This document shows, piece by piece, positions 1 through 6,733 of a DNA stretch of 12,159 nucleotides (positions are counted from its first letter, which is position 1; the number at the start of each line of letters is the position of its first letter). The stretch is from Bacteroidales bacterium. Its GTDB lineage: Bacteria; Bacteroidota; Bacteroidia; Bacteroidales; Bacteroidaceae. The stretch lies in assembly GCA_004555425.1 (NCBI GenBank), contig SFID01000078.1:1-12159 (forward strand), written 5' to 3'. Made by a program: the position numbers and the translations under genes. The notes beneath the pieces were generated by a model, which had not been told where the DNA came from, did not search any database, and worked only from the letters and a program-made list of their open reading frames with translations.

Positions 1-15
1 ATTGCGCTGGAAAGA

Positions 16-140
16 AATGTACCGCACGTTGCTCGCAACGTGTGGCTCAGCGGTTTTCAGATGTTTGTACTCTTTGAAGTAGTTATCAATGAGCCAACAA
101 TTCCGCTGAGCCACACGTTGCAAGCAACGTGCGGTACATT
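16..140. repeat. inverted pair of palindromic intergenic repeats (copies A and B)
   Basis: Copy A (about 16-54) and copy B (about 102-140) are near-exact reverse complements of each other. Each carries a hairpin: CCGCACGTTGC, a 2-base loop, then GCAACGTGTGG in A, and the mirror arrangement in B. Each hairpin is joined to a GGCTCAGCGG-type tail (CCGCTGAGCC in B) and a TGTACC/GGTACA edge. The 47-base spacer between them is unique. The pair could fold as one long cruciform or as two separate hairpins. The layout resembles paired REP-like extragenic elements of other bacteria; no associated transposase is in the window. Confidence 0.8.
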
Positions 141-169
141 GCTTTTTCTATGAGAACAAACCCTGTACT

Positions 170-221
170 CACACCTTGCTAGCAAGGTGCGGTACATTAC
201 CTTGCAACCACTTGAATAGTT
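170..221. repeat. palindromic repeat copy C with 3' flank
   Basis: A perfect 18-base palindrome CACCTTGCTAGCAAGGTG is followed by CGGTACATT, the edge sequence shared with copies A and B. The flank at 203-221 (TGCAACCACTTGAATAGTT) recurs in inverted orientation at 11949-11967 with one mismatch. The family membership therefore extends beyond the hairpin itself. Confidence 0.75.
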
Positions 222-246
222 ACGATTCGTTGTAAAAATTTCCTGC

Positions 247-286
247 AACCGCTGAGCCACACCTTTCGCGCAAGATGCTGTTCATT
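247..286. repeat. degenerate palindromic repeat copy D
   Basis: It starts AACCGCTGAGCCACACC like copy B. The second half has decayed (CTTTCGCGCAAGATGCTGTTCATT against the CTTGC-AGCAAGGTGCGGTACATT form), so the hairpin is weakened. It is best read as an old copy of the same family. Confidence 0.6.
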
Positions 287-437
287 GTAGGCCTGTGCAA
301 CGCTCCTCCCCTTCTGCTATCCCCGAAACCAAAGAATCTCCCCCATAATAGGGGCCAAAAGTTCCTTGAAATAGTTCTAAATTACAGGATACAGAAAGTT
401 TGGCGAGGGGAAGCAAACATTTTTGGAACAGAATATT

Positions 438-445
438 TAACTTTG
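438..445 (+). promoter_or_regulatory. predicted -7 promoter element for ino1
   Basis: TAACTTTG matches the Bacteroidota -7 consensus TAnnTTTG and lies 101 bases before the ino1 start codon, which would give a leader of roughly 95 bases. The -33 element is weak: a TTTG at 422-425 is too close (12-base spacer) and the one at 399-402 is too far. The promoter call rests on the -7 box and position only. Confidence 0.5.
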
Positions 446-546
446 GATGCTATTTTTTAGCGTTGAACTGTCCTCACCCTTCGTTTGGCGGTTGACGACA
501 AAGCATATCTGACTATACATCAAACATATTAAATCATCTTCATAAC

Positions 547-1839
547 ATGAAACCTGCATCAGGAAAACTCGGTGTGATGTGCGTCGGCCTTGGCGCTGTC
601 ACCACCACCATGATTACGGGTGTGCTGATGGCTCGCAAGGGCTTGGCCAAACCCGTTGGTTCTATGACCCAGTACGACAAAATTCGTGTGGGTAAAGGCG
701 AAAATGCAAAGTATCTCCACTATGGCGAAATCGTGCCTCTGGCCGAATTGAAAGACCTCGTCTTCGGCGCCTGGGACGTATATCCCGCCAACGCCTTTGA
801 GAGCGCTGTGAATGCCGAAGTGCTCCGCGCCAAGGACATTCTGCCCGTTGAAGACGAACTCAAGGCCATCGTGCCGATGAAGGCCGCCTTCGACCACAAC
901 TATGCCAAGCGTCTTGACGGCACGAACGTGAAGGACTGCAAGACGCGCTGGGAAATGGTAGAGGCACTGCGCGAAGATATCCGCCGATTCAAGGCAGAAA
1001 ACGGCTGCGAGCGCGTGGTCGTTATCTGGGCCGCCAGCACCGAAATCTACGTGCCCGTTGACAACGAAGTGCACGGTACCCTCGCTGCCCTCGAAGCAGC
1101 CATGAAGGCCGACGACCGCGACCGCATCGCCCCCTCCATGTGCTACGCCTACGCTGCACTGACGGAAGGCGCACCCTTCATCATGGGCGCTCCCAATACG
1201 ACCGTGGACATTCCCGCCATGTGGGAACTCGCCGAAAAGACGAAGATGCCCATCGCTGGCAAGGACTTCAAGACGGGCCAGACGCTCGTGAAGTCGGGCT
1301 TCGCCCCCATTATCGGCACACGCTGTCTGGGTCTCTCGGGCTGGTTCTCCACCAACATCCTGGGCAACCGCGATGGTCTCGTTCTGGACGACCCCGACAA
1401 CTTCCGCACGAAGGAAGTTTCGAAACTCTCCACCCTGGAGAGCATCCTCGTGCCCGAAAAGCAGCCCGACCTCTACACGGACTACTACCACAAAGTGCGC
1501 ATCAACTACTATCCGCCCCGCGGCGACGACAAGGAAGGCTGGGACAACATTGACATCTTCGGCTGGATGGGCTACCCCATGCAGGTGAAAATCAACTTCC
1601 TCTGCCGCGACTCCATCCTGGCCGCCCCGCTCATGCTCGACCTCGTGCTCCTCTCCGACCTAGCCGCCCGCGATGGCCGCTACGGCATCCAGCGCTTCCT
1701 GAGTTTCTACCTCAAGAGCCCGATGCACGACTACACGCAGAACGAAGTGCCCGTCAACCACCTCTTCCAGCAATACGTCATGCTGAAGAACGCCATCCGC
1801 GAAATGGGTGGCTATGAGGCCGACGAACTGGTTGACTAA
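547..1839 (+). CDS. ino1: myo-inositol-1-phosphate synthase
   Basis: This 430-residue protein is an inositol-3-phosphate synthase (MIPS). The family converts glucose-6-phosphate to 1L-myo-inositol-1-phosphate with NAD, in the cytoplasm, as the first step towards inositol and inositol lipids. Visible signatures are a glycine-rich NAD-binding start (VGLGAV, residues 13-18), WAASTEIY (161-168), GKDFKTGQT (238-246), NILGNRDG (270-277) and KINFLCRDSILAAP (348-361) with the conserved lysine and aspartate-serine. Length and ends fit the Bacteroides type of the family. The first ATG precedes the NAD motif directly and no better start lies upstream. It looks monocistronic: own -7 box at 438-445 and a terminator at 1866-1905. 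In Bacteroides thetaiotaomicron, as I recall, the MIPS gene sits with phosphatidylinositol-type lipid genes; none follow here. Family assignment is firm; use for inositol lipids is inferred. Confidence 0.96.
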   Translation: MKPASGKLGVMCVGLGAVTTTMITGVLMARKGLAKPVGSMTQYDKIRVGKGENAKYLHYGEIVPLAELKDLVFGAWDVYPANAFESAVNAEVLRAKDILPVEDELKAIVPMKAAFDHNYAKRLDGTNVKDCKTRWEMVEALREDIRRFKAENGCERVVVIWAASTEIYVPVDNEVHGTLAALEAAMKADDRDRIAPSMCYAYAALTEGAPFIMGAPNTTVDIPAMWELAEKTKMPIAGKDFKTGQTLVKSGFAPIIGTRCLGLSGWFSTNILGNRDGLVLDDPDNFRTKEVSKLSTLESILVPEKQPDLYTDYYHKVRINYYPPRGDDKEGWDNIDIFGWMGYPMQVKINFLCRDSILAAPLMLDLVLLSDLAARDGRYGIQRFLSFYLKSPMHDYTQNEVPVNHLFQQYVMLKNAIREMGGYEADELVD

Positions 1840-1865
1840 CCGAAAAGCAAAACCTACCCATCAAA

Positions 1866-1905
1866 AAGGGGGCTGTGCCGCAATCAATGACGGCACAGCC
1901 CCTTT
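1866..1905. terminator. strong hairpin terminator, probably bidirectional
   Basis: The arms 1866-1880 and 1891-1905 pair over about 15 bases with one G-T wobble, around a 10-base loop (CAATCAATGA). The GC core is GGCTGTGCCG/CGGCACAGCC. On the plus strand it lies 26 bases after the ino1 stop and is followed by TTTGTTGTAT. On the minus strand the hairpin is followed by CTTTTTGA, so it could also stop read-through from the convergent GH84 gene. Confidence 0.85.
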
Positions 1906-1920
1906 GTTGTATAGATATCT

Positions 1921-2080
1921 CTGAAAGCACCAAGAGACTTGGACAAGTCTTATCAGAAAGCACAAACTTGGACAAACATTTGGACAAGTCTGTGTCCAAG
2001 TTACAGCATTTTTATTAACAACGGATTGATTTATAGCCAGTTCAACTAGGACACAGACTAGGACACAGACTTGGACAAGT
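1921..2080. repeat. cluster of short direct and inverted repeats
   Basis: ACTTGGACAA occurs at 1937-1946, 1966-1975 and 2069-2078, with a one-base variant at 1978-1987. CTAGGACACAGA is tandemly duplicated at 2046-2057 and 2058-2069. AAGTCTGTGTCC (1986-1997) is the exact inverse of GGACACAGACTT (2061-2072), so the central AT-rich stretch could be the loop of a stem. Two blocks starting near 1921 and 1953 (TGAAAGCAC and AGAAAGCAC, each followed by the core) look like a diverged tandem copy. No gene is seen here. Confidence 0.7.
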
Positions 2081-2088
2081 TATTGATT

Positions 2089-2175
2089 GTGCCGCACGCT
2101 GCGAGCAACGTGCGGCACATTGCCTTTCAATAAGGACGTGCTCCGTAGTCACACCAAGCAAGGTGCCGTACGTTC
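2089..2175. repeat. palindromic repeat copies E and F (composite element)
   Basis: Copy E has perfect outer arms GTGCCGCACG / CGTGCGGCAC (2089-2098 and 2109-2118). Copy F (about 2149-2175) reads CACACC-AAGCAAGGTGCCGTACGTT. The order and the linker (about 30 bases between, ending GTAGTCACACC) parallel the B-to-C segment at 127-198 (ending GTACTCACACC). The B-C and E-F segments therefore look like two diverged copies of one composite element. It sits between convergent genes, close to the GH84 stop codon, as REP-like elements often do. Confidence 0.7.
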
Positions 2176-2211
2176 ACTAGACTTGGGAATGAATTGACTA
2201 ATGAACGGACC

Positions 2212-5115
2212 TTATCTCACGAGCACCTTCTCCGTAAAGAGTCCCTTGGAGGTCTGAATGGTGACTACGTAGGGGGCGGCGGGGAGGCCGCTGAGGGAGA
2301 GGGCCGAGTTGTTGGCGGTCTGGCGTACCTGCTTGCCGTCCATAGTTGTGAGGGTGATGCGGAGAACGGTGGCGTTGGTATGTACGCGGAGGGTGGCGTT
2401 CTCTTGGCTTAGCGTGATGCCTTGGCTATCGGTGGTGGGGGCGGAGATGCCTGTGGCCACGTCGAAGGGGATAATGGTGAAGAGGAAGCTCTCGGCCATT
2501 GTCTTGTCCTGCTTCGTGATGCGGTTGCCATCGATGCCCCAGAATTGCGTGCCAGCGGATTCAGCGTTTTGTATGGCGAAGAGGCCGCCCATCTCGTAGA
2601 GGCAGTAAGTGTTCCAGTCGTTGTAGAAGGCATTGGAGCCGAACTCGCCTTTCTCGTTGACGTAGCGGTTGTCCTTGGCATTGACGAGTTTGTAGCGCTT
2701 CTTGGCGGTGTCAATGCTGAACTTCCATGCCTGCAATTTGTTGGCGCCCGGTTTGAGGGCCTGGAACTGCGGCACGCTGCCACTGGTGTTCGTCAGAAGG
2801 AAGCCGCGGCTGTCGATGATGGCGTACTCCTTGCCCTCTTCGATGGTGGGGTGCTCCACGGTCTTACCCACGGGGATGATTTCGAGGATGTAGTTGTCCG
2901 TGGACCACTGGTTGCTCGTACCTGCTTGCAGACGAGTGGTAGAGGCCTTCCAATACTTGTCGCCTGCGCTGCCCGCGTTCTGGATGGCGTACTTGCCGTT
3001 GAGGCGGTAAATATTATAGGAGTGCCAAGCTGATTCGTAGGGGTTGGTCGTGTTGTTGGTGGTGAAGGCGCCCTTCTCGTTAACGTAGCGGTTGTCGTGG
3101 GAACTGACAATCTTGTAGCGGTTGGTGGCCATATCGAGCGTGATGGTCCAATACTGGCGCGTGGGATTCACGAGATCCTCGTCGGCCTTGAAGGTGGGGT
3201 AACTGGAAGTGGCCGATACGTTCGTGAGATACTTGCCGTTGTACTTGATGTAGTATTCGCCGTCGTCCACAACCTGTGCGGGGAATACGTCGAGGCGGTA
3301 GTCGTACTTGCTGCGGTATTCGGTGACGAGCAGGCCGAGTTGTTCTTTGAGGAAAGGACCGACCACGACATCGGCCACAACGGGATTGACCACCTTGATG
3401 GAGCCGGGGAAGTCGCGGGAAAGGACATTTTTCTGTGCGGCCTCGTTCTCGGTGAACGCCAGATAGTGCTCAATGAAGGCTTCGGGATTCTCGGCGTGCA
3501 GGTCCTCGTAGAGACTGACGATGAGTTGGCCGCGCTGTCCCATGAGTTTCATCACCTGCACCCAAGGTGTGATTTCTGCGATGAGTTCAGGGCTTTCGTC
3601 TGTGGCGAGAAGGGTATCGGCAGCGTTGACCATGAGGTCAAACTGTCCGAGGAGGGCTTGCAGGGCTGCTGTGTCGTAGGCAGCGGTCATCTTCTGCTTG
3701 AAATCGTCGGCCACAGCCTTGAAGGCCACGGATTCGTTGGTGCGGCGCAGGCCGTGGGTGTTTTGTCCGAGGTCCACGTTGTGCTCGCAGAACACGTGGA
3801 AGGCTTCGTGGTTGCGCGGCATAAGGTATTTGATGGCGCGCTCCCAAGAGGCGTTGCTATCGTAGGTCTTCATGTGCCAGGTGTAGTCGGCAATGCTGTA
3901 GAGGGAAAGCATAGAGGCTTCGGCATATTCCATCGGATTGCTGGTGTAACCGCTGAGGTCGTTGGCAATCGTGAGGTCGTCGCCGAAGGTGGGGCCCATC
4001 AAGAGGTGGCGGATGCAATAGTCCGTCACGGGATAGTTGAGCCAGATGTACGCCTTGCGGCCAATGCGCTGGTTGATCCAGGTCACGTCGCTCTTGTTAA
4101 TGAAGTCCACAACGCTGTTGCCCGTCCACATTACGCGCACTTCGGGATAGAGCGTATTCTTGAGGTCGCGCAGGTATTGGCTGTTGTCGCTGGACCACGA
4201 GCGGTTGTATTCGGTGGGGCACATAATGAGCGGATCTACGTCGTCGTGCTTCTTGACAAACTCGTCAGTCACGTAGTTGAGCAACTGTGCCTGCTTGATA
4301 CCACTGGTGCCTTCGCCGAAGATGTCATCGAAGAAGACGGCGAACGAGCGCACGCCGAGGGTGTACATAGCTTCGAGTTTCTTGACCACGTTCATGGAGT
4401 CGGTCTTGTTCCACTTGATATCAAGGCCCGGGTGAATGGCCCAGACGAACTTCACTTTGTTCTCGTTGGCTTTCTGTACGAGTTCCTTCATCTTGTTGGC
4501 CTCAGCCGTGGGATAGTTCTGGCGCCAGTTGTTGCGGTGATAGGGGTCGTCCTTCGGGCCGTAGATATACACGTTCATCTTGTTGGCACCGTAGAACTCA
4601 AACTGGCGGATGCGGTCTGTCTGGCTCCAGTTGTTGCCATAGAAACCTTCAACCACGCCGCGCTCGAGGATGTCGGGCCAGTCCTGAATGGTCACGCTAT
4701 GCACCTCGGGCTGGGCGAGAATCTGCTTGAGCGACTGCACGGCGTAGAAGGTGCCGCGGCCGTCGTTACCAGCAATCACGATGTTGCCAGGCTGCACGCT
4801 GAGGTAATAGCCCTCGGCCTTTTCGGGAATCTGCGCTGCGTAGGCAGCAACGGCTTCCGCACCGCGCTCTCCTATATATATATGGAGGTCGGTATCGAAG
4901 GTGGTTTGGGCGAGGAGGGCGTTGAGTGCGCGCACGGCATCGGCATCTGCGAGGTCGGCACCATGCAAGGTGCAATTGCCGCCCGCACCCTGTGCAAAGG
5001 CTTTCGTACCCCATTCGATGGACTGCGGAATGGGCGAGATGGTCACCTGCTGGGCGGAAAGGGCCAAGGGCAGGAGAGCCATAAGGAGGGAAAGAAGGAA
5101 GGATTTGCTTTTCAT
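2212..5115 (-). CDS. secreted GH84 beta-N-acetylglucosaminidase with lectin-like repeats and T9SS tail
   Basis: This 967-residue glycoside hydrolase of family 84 would remove beta-linked N-acetylglucosamine by substrate-assisted catalysis outside the cell. The start at 5115 gives a clean signal peptide (cut near ALSA, residue 21) with no lipobox cysteine. Residues about 25-148 form the GH20b-like N-terminal domain. The catalytic domain from about 149 shows GFYG (157-160), K188, FFDD (261-264, acid pair D263/D264), Y303, T331, W358, N360, D365 and N393. These line up with the active-site residues I recall for the B. thetaiotaomicron GH84 enzyme. A helical region follows, then two tandem beta-trefoil-like domains (about 617-748 and 760-884) sharing DNRYVNEKG and AIQNA-SAG. 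The end (about 890-967: MDGKQV, LSGLPAAPYVV, final KVLVR) fits a type A T9SS sorting domain. At 967 residues it is longer than the roughly 740 I recall for that enzyme. It has its own promoter and a terminator separates it from the operon behind. The catalytic call is firm; substrate is inferred. Confidence 0.93.
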   Translation of the reverse strand: MKSKSFLLSLLMALLPLALSAQQVTISPIPQSIEWGTKAFAQGAGGNCTLHGADLADADAVRALNALLAQTTFDTDLHIYIGERGAEAVAAYAAQIPEKAEGYYLSVQPGNIVIAGNDGRGTFYAVQSLKQILAQPEVHSVTIQDWPDILERGVVEGFYGNNWSQTDRIRQFEFYGANKMNVYIYGPKDDPYHRNNWRQNYPTAEANKMKELVQKANENKVKFVWAIHPGLDIKWNKTDSMNVVKKLEAMYTLGVRSFAVFFDDIFGEGTSGIKQAQLLNYVTDEFVKKHDDVDPLIMCPTEYNRSWSSDNSQYLRDLKNTLYPEVRVMWTGNSVVDFINKSDVTWINQRIGRKAYIWLNYPVTDYCIRHLLMGPTFGDDLTIANDLSGYTSNPMEYAEASMLSLYSIADYTWHMKTYDSNASWERAIKYLMPRNHEAFHVFCEHNVDLGQNTHGLRRTNESVAFKAVADDFKQKMTAAYDTAALQALLGQFDLMVNAADTLLATDESPELIAEITPWVQVMKLMGQRGQLIVSLYEDLHAENPEAFIEHYLAFTENEAAQKNVLSRDFPGSIKVVNPVVADVVVGPFLKEQLGLLVTEYRSKYDYRLDVFPAQVVDDGEYYIKYNGKYLTNVSATSSYPTFKADEDLVNPTRQYWTITLDMATNRYKIVSSHDNRYVNEKGAFTTNNTTNPYESAWHSYNIYRLNGKYAIQNAGSAGDKYWKASTTRLQAGTSNQWSTDNYILEIIPVGKTVEHPTIEEGKEYAIIDSRGFLLTNTSGSVPQFQALKPGANKLQAWKFSIDTAKKRYKLVNAKDNRYVNEKGEFGSNAFYNDWNTYCLYEMGGLFAIQNAESAGTQFWGIDGNRITKQDKTMAESFLFTIIPFDVATGISAPTTDSQGITLSQENATLRVHTNATVLRITLTTMDGKQVRQTANNSALSLSGLPAAPYVVTIQTSKGLFTEKVLVR

Positions 5116-5175
5116 AATATGGATGTTTGATGGATTCGTAAGTGATGCCGCGGGCTCGGGCAGATGTGTACCCTG

Positions 5176-5183
5176 CAAAGGTA
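5176..5183 (-). promoter_or_regulatory. predicted -7 promoter element for the GH84 gene
   Basis: On the minus strand this reads TACCTTTG, a full match to TAnnTTTG. It lies 60 bases before the GH84 start codon, giving a leader of about 55 bases. No clear TTTG is found at the -33 spacing; that position falls at the edge of the G/A-rich tract. Its location also argues that the in-frame extension upstream of 5115 is not translated. Confidence 0.65.
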
Positions 5184-5228
5184 GTAGTAATTCTGAAAAT
5201 AGGAAGGGGGTTGCTGGGTTTTTGTTGA

Positions 5229-5396
5229 TTTTTTCGGGGGAGGGGGAGGATTGGAGAGGAAAAGAGAGGACGGGAGAGGACTGAGGGAGGACTGAGGGAG
5301 GGCTGGGGGGAGGGCTGGGAATGGACTGGGGGAGGATAAGAGAGGACTGAGGGAGGACTGAGGGAGGACTGGGAGAGGATTGGAGAGGCCCTTCTT
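5229..5396. repeat. purine-rich degenerate tandem repeat upstream of the GH84 promoter
   Basis: The plus strand is almost entirely G and A with scattered CT/TT. The unit ACTGAGGGAGG occurs four times in two tandem pairs (5280-5290, 5291-5301; 5346-5356, 5357-5367). Each pair lies in an identical 27-base block (5275-5301 and 5341-5367) spaced 66 bases apart. Diverged units fill the rest. Read on the minus strand it is a CT-rich tract that opens a proline/serine-rich frame, which I regard as spurious. Such a tract can slip in replication or form unusual DNA structure. Confidence 0.8.
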
Positions 5397-5427
5397 CTGG
5401 GAGAGCGGGAGGAACTTTCAAAATACA

Positions 5428-5460
5428 CGCGAGGCTGCACCTAAAGGGCGCAGCCTCGCG
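5428..5460 (-). terminator. hairpin terminator of the susC-susD-lipoprotein operon
   Basis: A perfect 11-base stem (5428-5438 with 5450-5460, CGCGAGGCTGC/GCAGCCTCGCG) with an 11-base loop begins 22 bases beyond the lipoprotein stop codon on the minus strand. On that strand it is followed by TGTATTTTG, a short T-rich run. The plus-strand side has no T run, so the minus strand is the likely direction. It would separate the operon from the GH84 gene. Confidence 0.8.
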
Positions 5461-5482
5461 AGAATATCAAAAGCTAAACTTT

Positions 5483-6712
5483 TTACTTCTGACGCAGGGG
5501 GAAATTTGCGTTGAAGTTGAAGCCTTTCTTAGTCAGGTCGAGCGTCTTTTTGCCAGGCTTGAAGTGCTTCTTGTTCGTGGCTTCTCCCGTCACCTTGAAG
5601 GTATCCTCCCATGCACCGAAGACACCTGCAGATACGTGGTAAATGAGGTCGAAGTAGAAGGTGTGGAGGCTTTCATCGTAGTGGCTCTTGGCGTTAGGGA
5701 AGTTGGCGGCATAGCCAGCCGTTACTACGTCTGTGACGTAAACAGGACCATATTTCTGGTGCTCAACGCCTGTGAACTGTGCATCAACGGCAATCATACC
5801 AGCCTTGTCCATAGTGAAGAGCATACCATCTTCATTGTTGATGAAGGGAGTGAGCAGGTAACGACTGGGGTCCTTATCGCTCTGGCAGATGTAGCCAGGG
5901 ATCTCGCCTTCGAAGAGGTGACCTGAATTACCTTCGAGATCAGCCGTAGCGAAGATGAAGTTACCCTCATAGATGGGATAGAAGGATTCGGGCTCGGGCA
6001 GGTTGGTCATGCGGGTCATAACGGCGTTCTCGCTGCTGGTGCAGGTGAGCTGATAGTTGTCGTTGTAGGCGAAGGTGGCCACGGTCGCATCCGCGTCATT
6101 CTTAACGATGATATTACGTCCGTCAGTCTCATACTTACCGGCAGCTTCTTCGTTGTCGTTGATGACTACGGTGCTGTCAATGCCGAAGGTGTAGGTTGTC
6201 AGTTCTCCTGCAGCGTCGGCCACGCTCCACTTGCCTTGTACGGGCGGGAATTCGGTGGTGTTACGTCTGAGGATGGCTGTCTCGTTTTTGGAACCATAGG
6301 CGATGTCGACGGCAAAGCGTTCGCCGTCGAGCATTTCTGCCATGGTGAACTGTACGCCGAATGTTTCGCCCTCGTCATAATAGGAGGTATCGGCCTTGGC
6401 AGTGACAACGCCAGTCTTCTGATCGTAGTTGAGGGTATCTGCCGTGAAGAGCGTACGGGTCTTGCCCTCATCGTTGTTTCCTTCCTTGCCCGTGCTGTAC
6501 ATGTAGAGGATGGTGTCGCCCTCGGCGTTGAGGGTTATCACGGCTCCGTAGGTGTACTTGCTGTTGGCATCGTAGAGGGAGGTGAAGTGTCCCAGCTCTA
6601 TTGCGTTGCTATAGGTGTGGTCAGCGTAACGGTCGAAATCTTCGGCCTCGTTACAAGCCGTGAATCCTGCCACCACGAGAGCCAGCGCTGCAATCTTATT
6701 GAAAATTTTCAT
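5483..6712 (-). CDS. outer-membrane lipoprotein, putative surface glycan-binding protein
   Basis: I do not recognise a named family over the whole 409 residues. The start gives a lipoprotein signal (KIFNKIAALALVVAGFTAC) with the lipid-bearing cysteine at residue 20. It is followed by NEAEDFD, acidic residues of the sort that mark Bacteroidota lipoproteins for the cell surface. Residues about 155-235 (QGKW, YTF, GKYETDGRNI) resemble a lipocalin-like small beta-barrel. The C-terminal part about 245-375 (YEGNF, GPVYVTDV, FYFDLIYHVSAGVFG) resembles a module seen in other Bacteroidales SusD-linked lipoproteins, from memory. It is the third gene of the operon, 88 bases after susD, with a large hairpin between them and a terminator after it. 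That is the position of SusE/SusF-like glycan-binding proteins. Lipoprotein status is firm; glycan binding is inferred from position. Confidence 0.8.
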   Translation of the reverse strand: MKIFNKIAALALVVAGFTACNEAEDFDRYADHTYSNAIELGHFTSLYDANSKYTYGAVITLNAEGDTILYMYSTGKEGNNDEGKTRTLFTADTLNYDQKTGVVTAKADTSYYDEGETFGVQFTMAEMLDGERFAVDIAYGSKNETAILRRNTTEFPPVQGKWSVADAAGELTTYTFGIDSTVVINDNEEAAGKYETDGRNIIVKNDADATVATFAYNDNYQLTCTSSENAVMTRMTNLPEPESFYPIYEGNFIFATADLEGNSGHLFEGEIPGYICQSDKDPSRYLLTPFINNEDGMLFTMDKAGMIAVDAQFTGVEHQKYGPVYVTDVVTAGYAANFPNAKSHYDESLHTFYFDLIYHVSAGVFGAWEDTFKVTGEATNKKHFKPGKKTLDLTKKGFNFNANFPLRQK

Positions 6713-6733
6713 GGTTGTTATCTTTTGTGTGAC

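Larger units (their letters stand above)
1..546. other. gene-free left-end region with repeats and ino1 promoter
   Basis: I see no convincing protein gene here. The short open frames (57-260 minus, 275-460 plus) run through palindromic repeats or AT-rich upstream DNA and show no recognisable protein features. The stretch contains four copies of a palindromic repeat (listed separately), then from about 290 a non-repetitive segment leading into the ino1 promoter. Nothing is seen to indicate an RNA gene. Confidence 0.6.

Noticed and set aside
16..286. Possible CRISPR array because of repeated palindromes at the left end.
   Set aside because: Copies are in both orientations, unevenly spaced and diverged, and there are no cas genes.
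275..460. Small plus-strand frame of 61 codons before ino1.
   Set aside because: It starts inside a repeat copy, overlaps the ino1 promoter box, and shows no signal or domain.
559..1491. Open frame of 310 codons opposite ino1.
   Set aside because: Shadow of the firmly identified inositol-phosphate synthase.
2089..2118. Copy E hairpin as the terminator of the GH84 gene.
   Set aside because: It has no T run on the minus strand and clearly belongs to the dispersed repeat family; the hairpin at 1866-1905 is the better candidate.
3097..5130. Open frame of 677 codons opposite the GH84 gene.
   Set aside because: Same reasoning: antisense shadow of a GC-rich, codon-biased gene with no recognisable domain.
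5116..5421. In-frame extension of the GH84 frame to a start at 5421, adding a proline/serine-rich region.
   Set aside because: A clear signal peptide begins at 5115, a promoter box lies at 5176-5183, and the extension is only a translation of the purine-rich tandem repeat.
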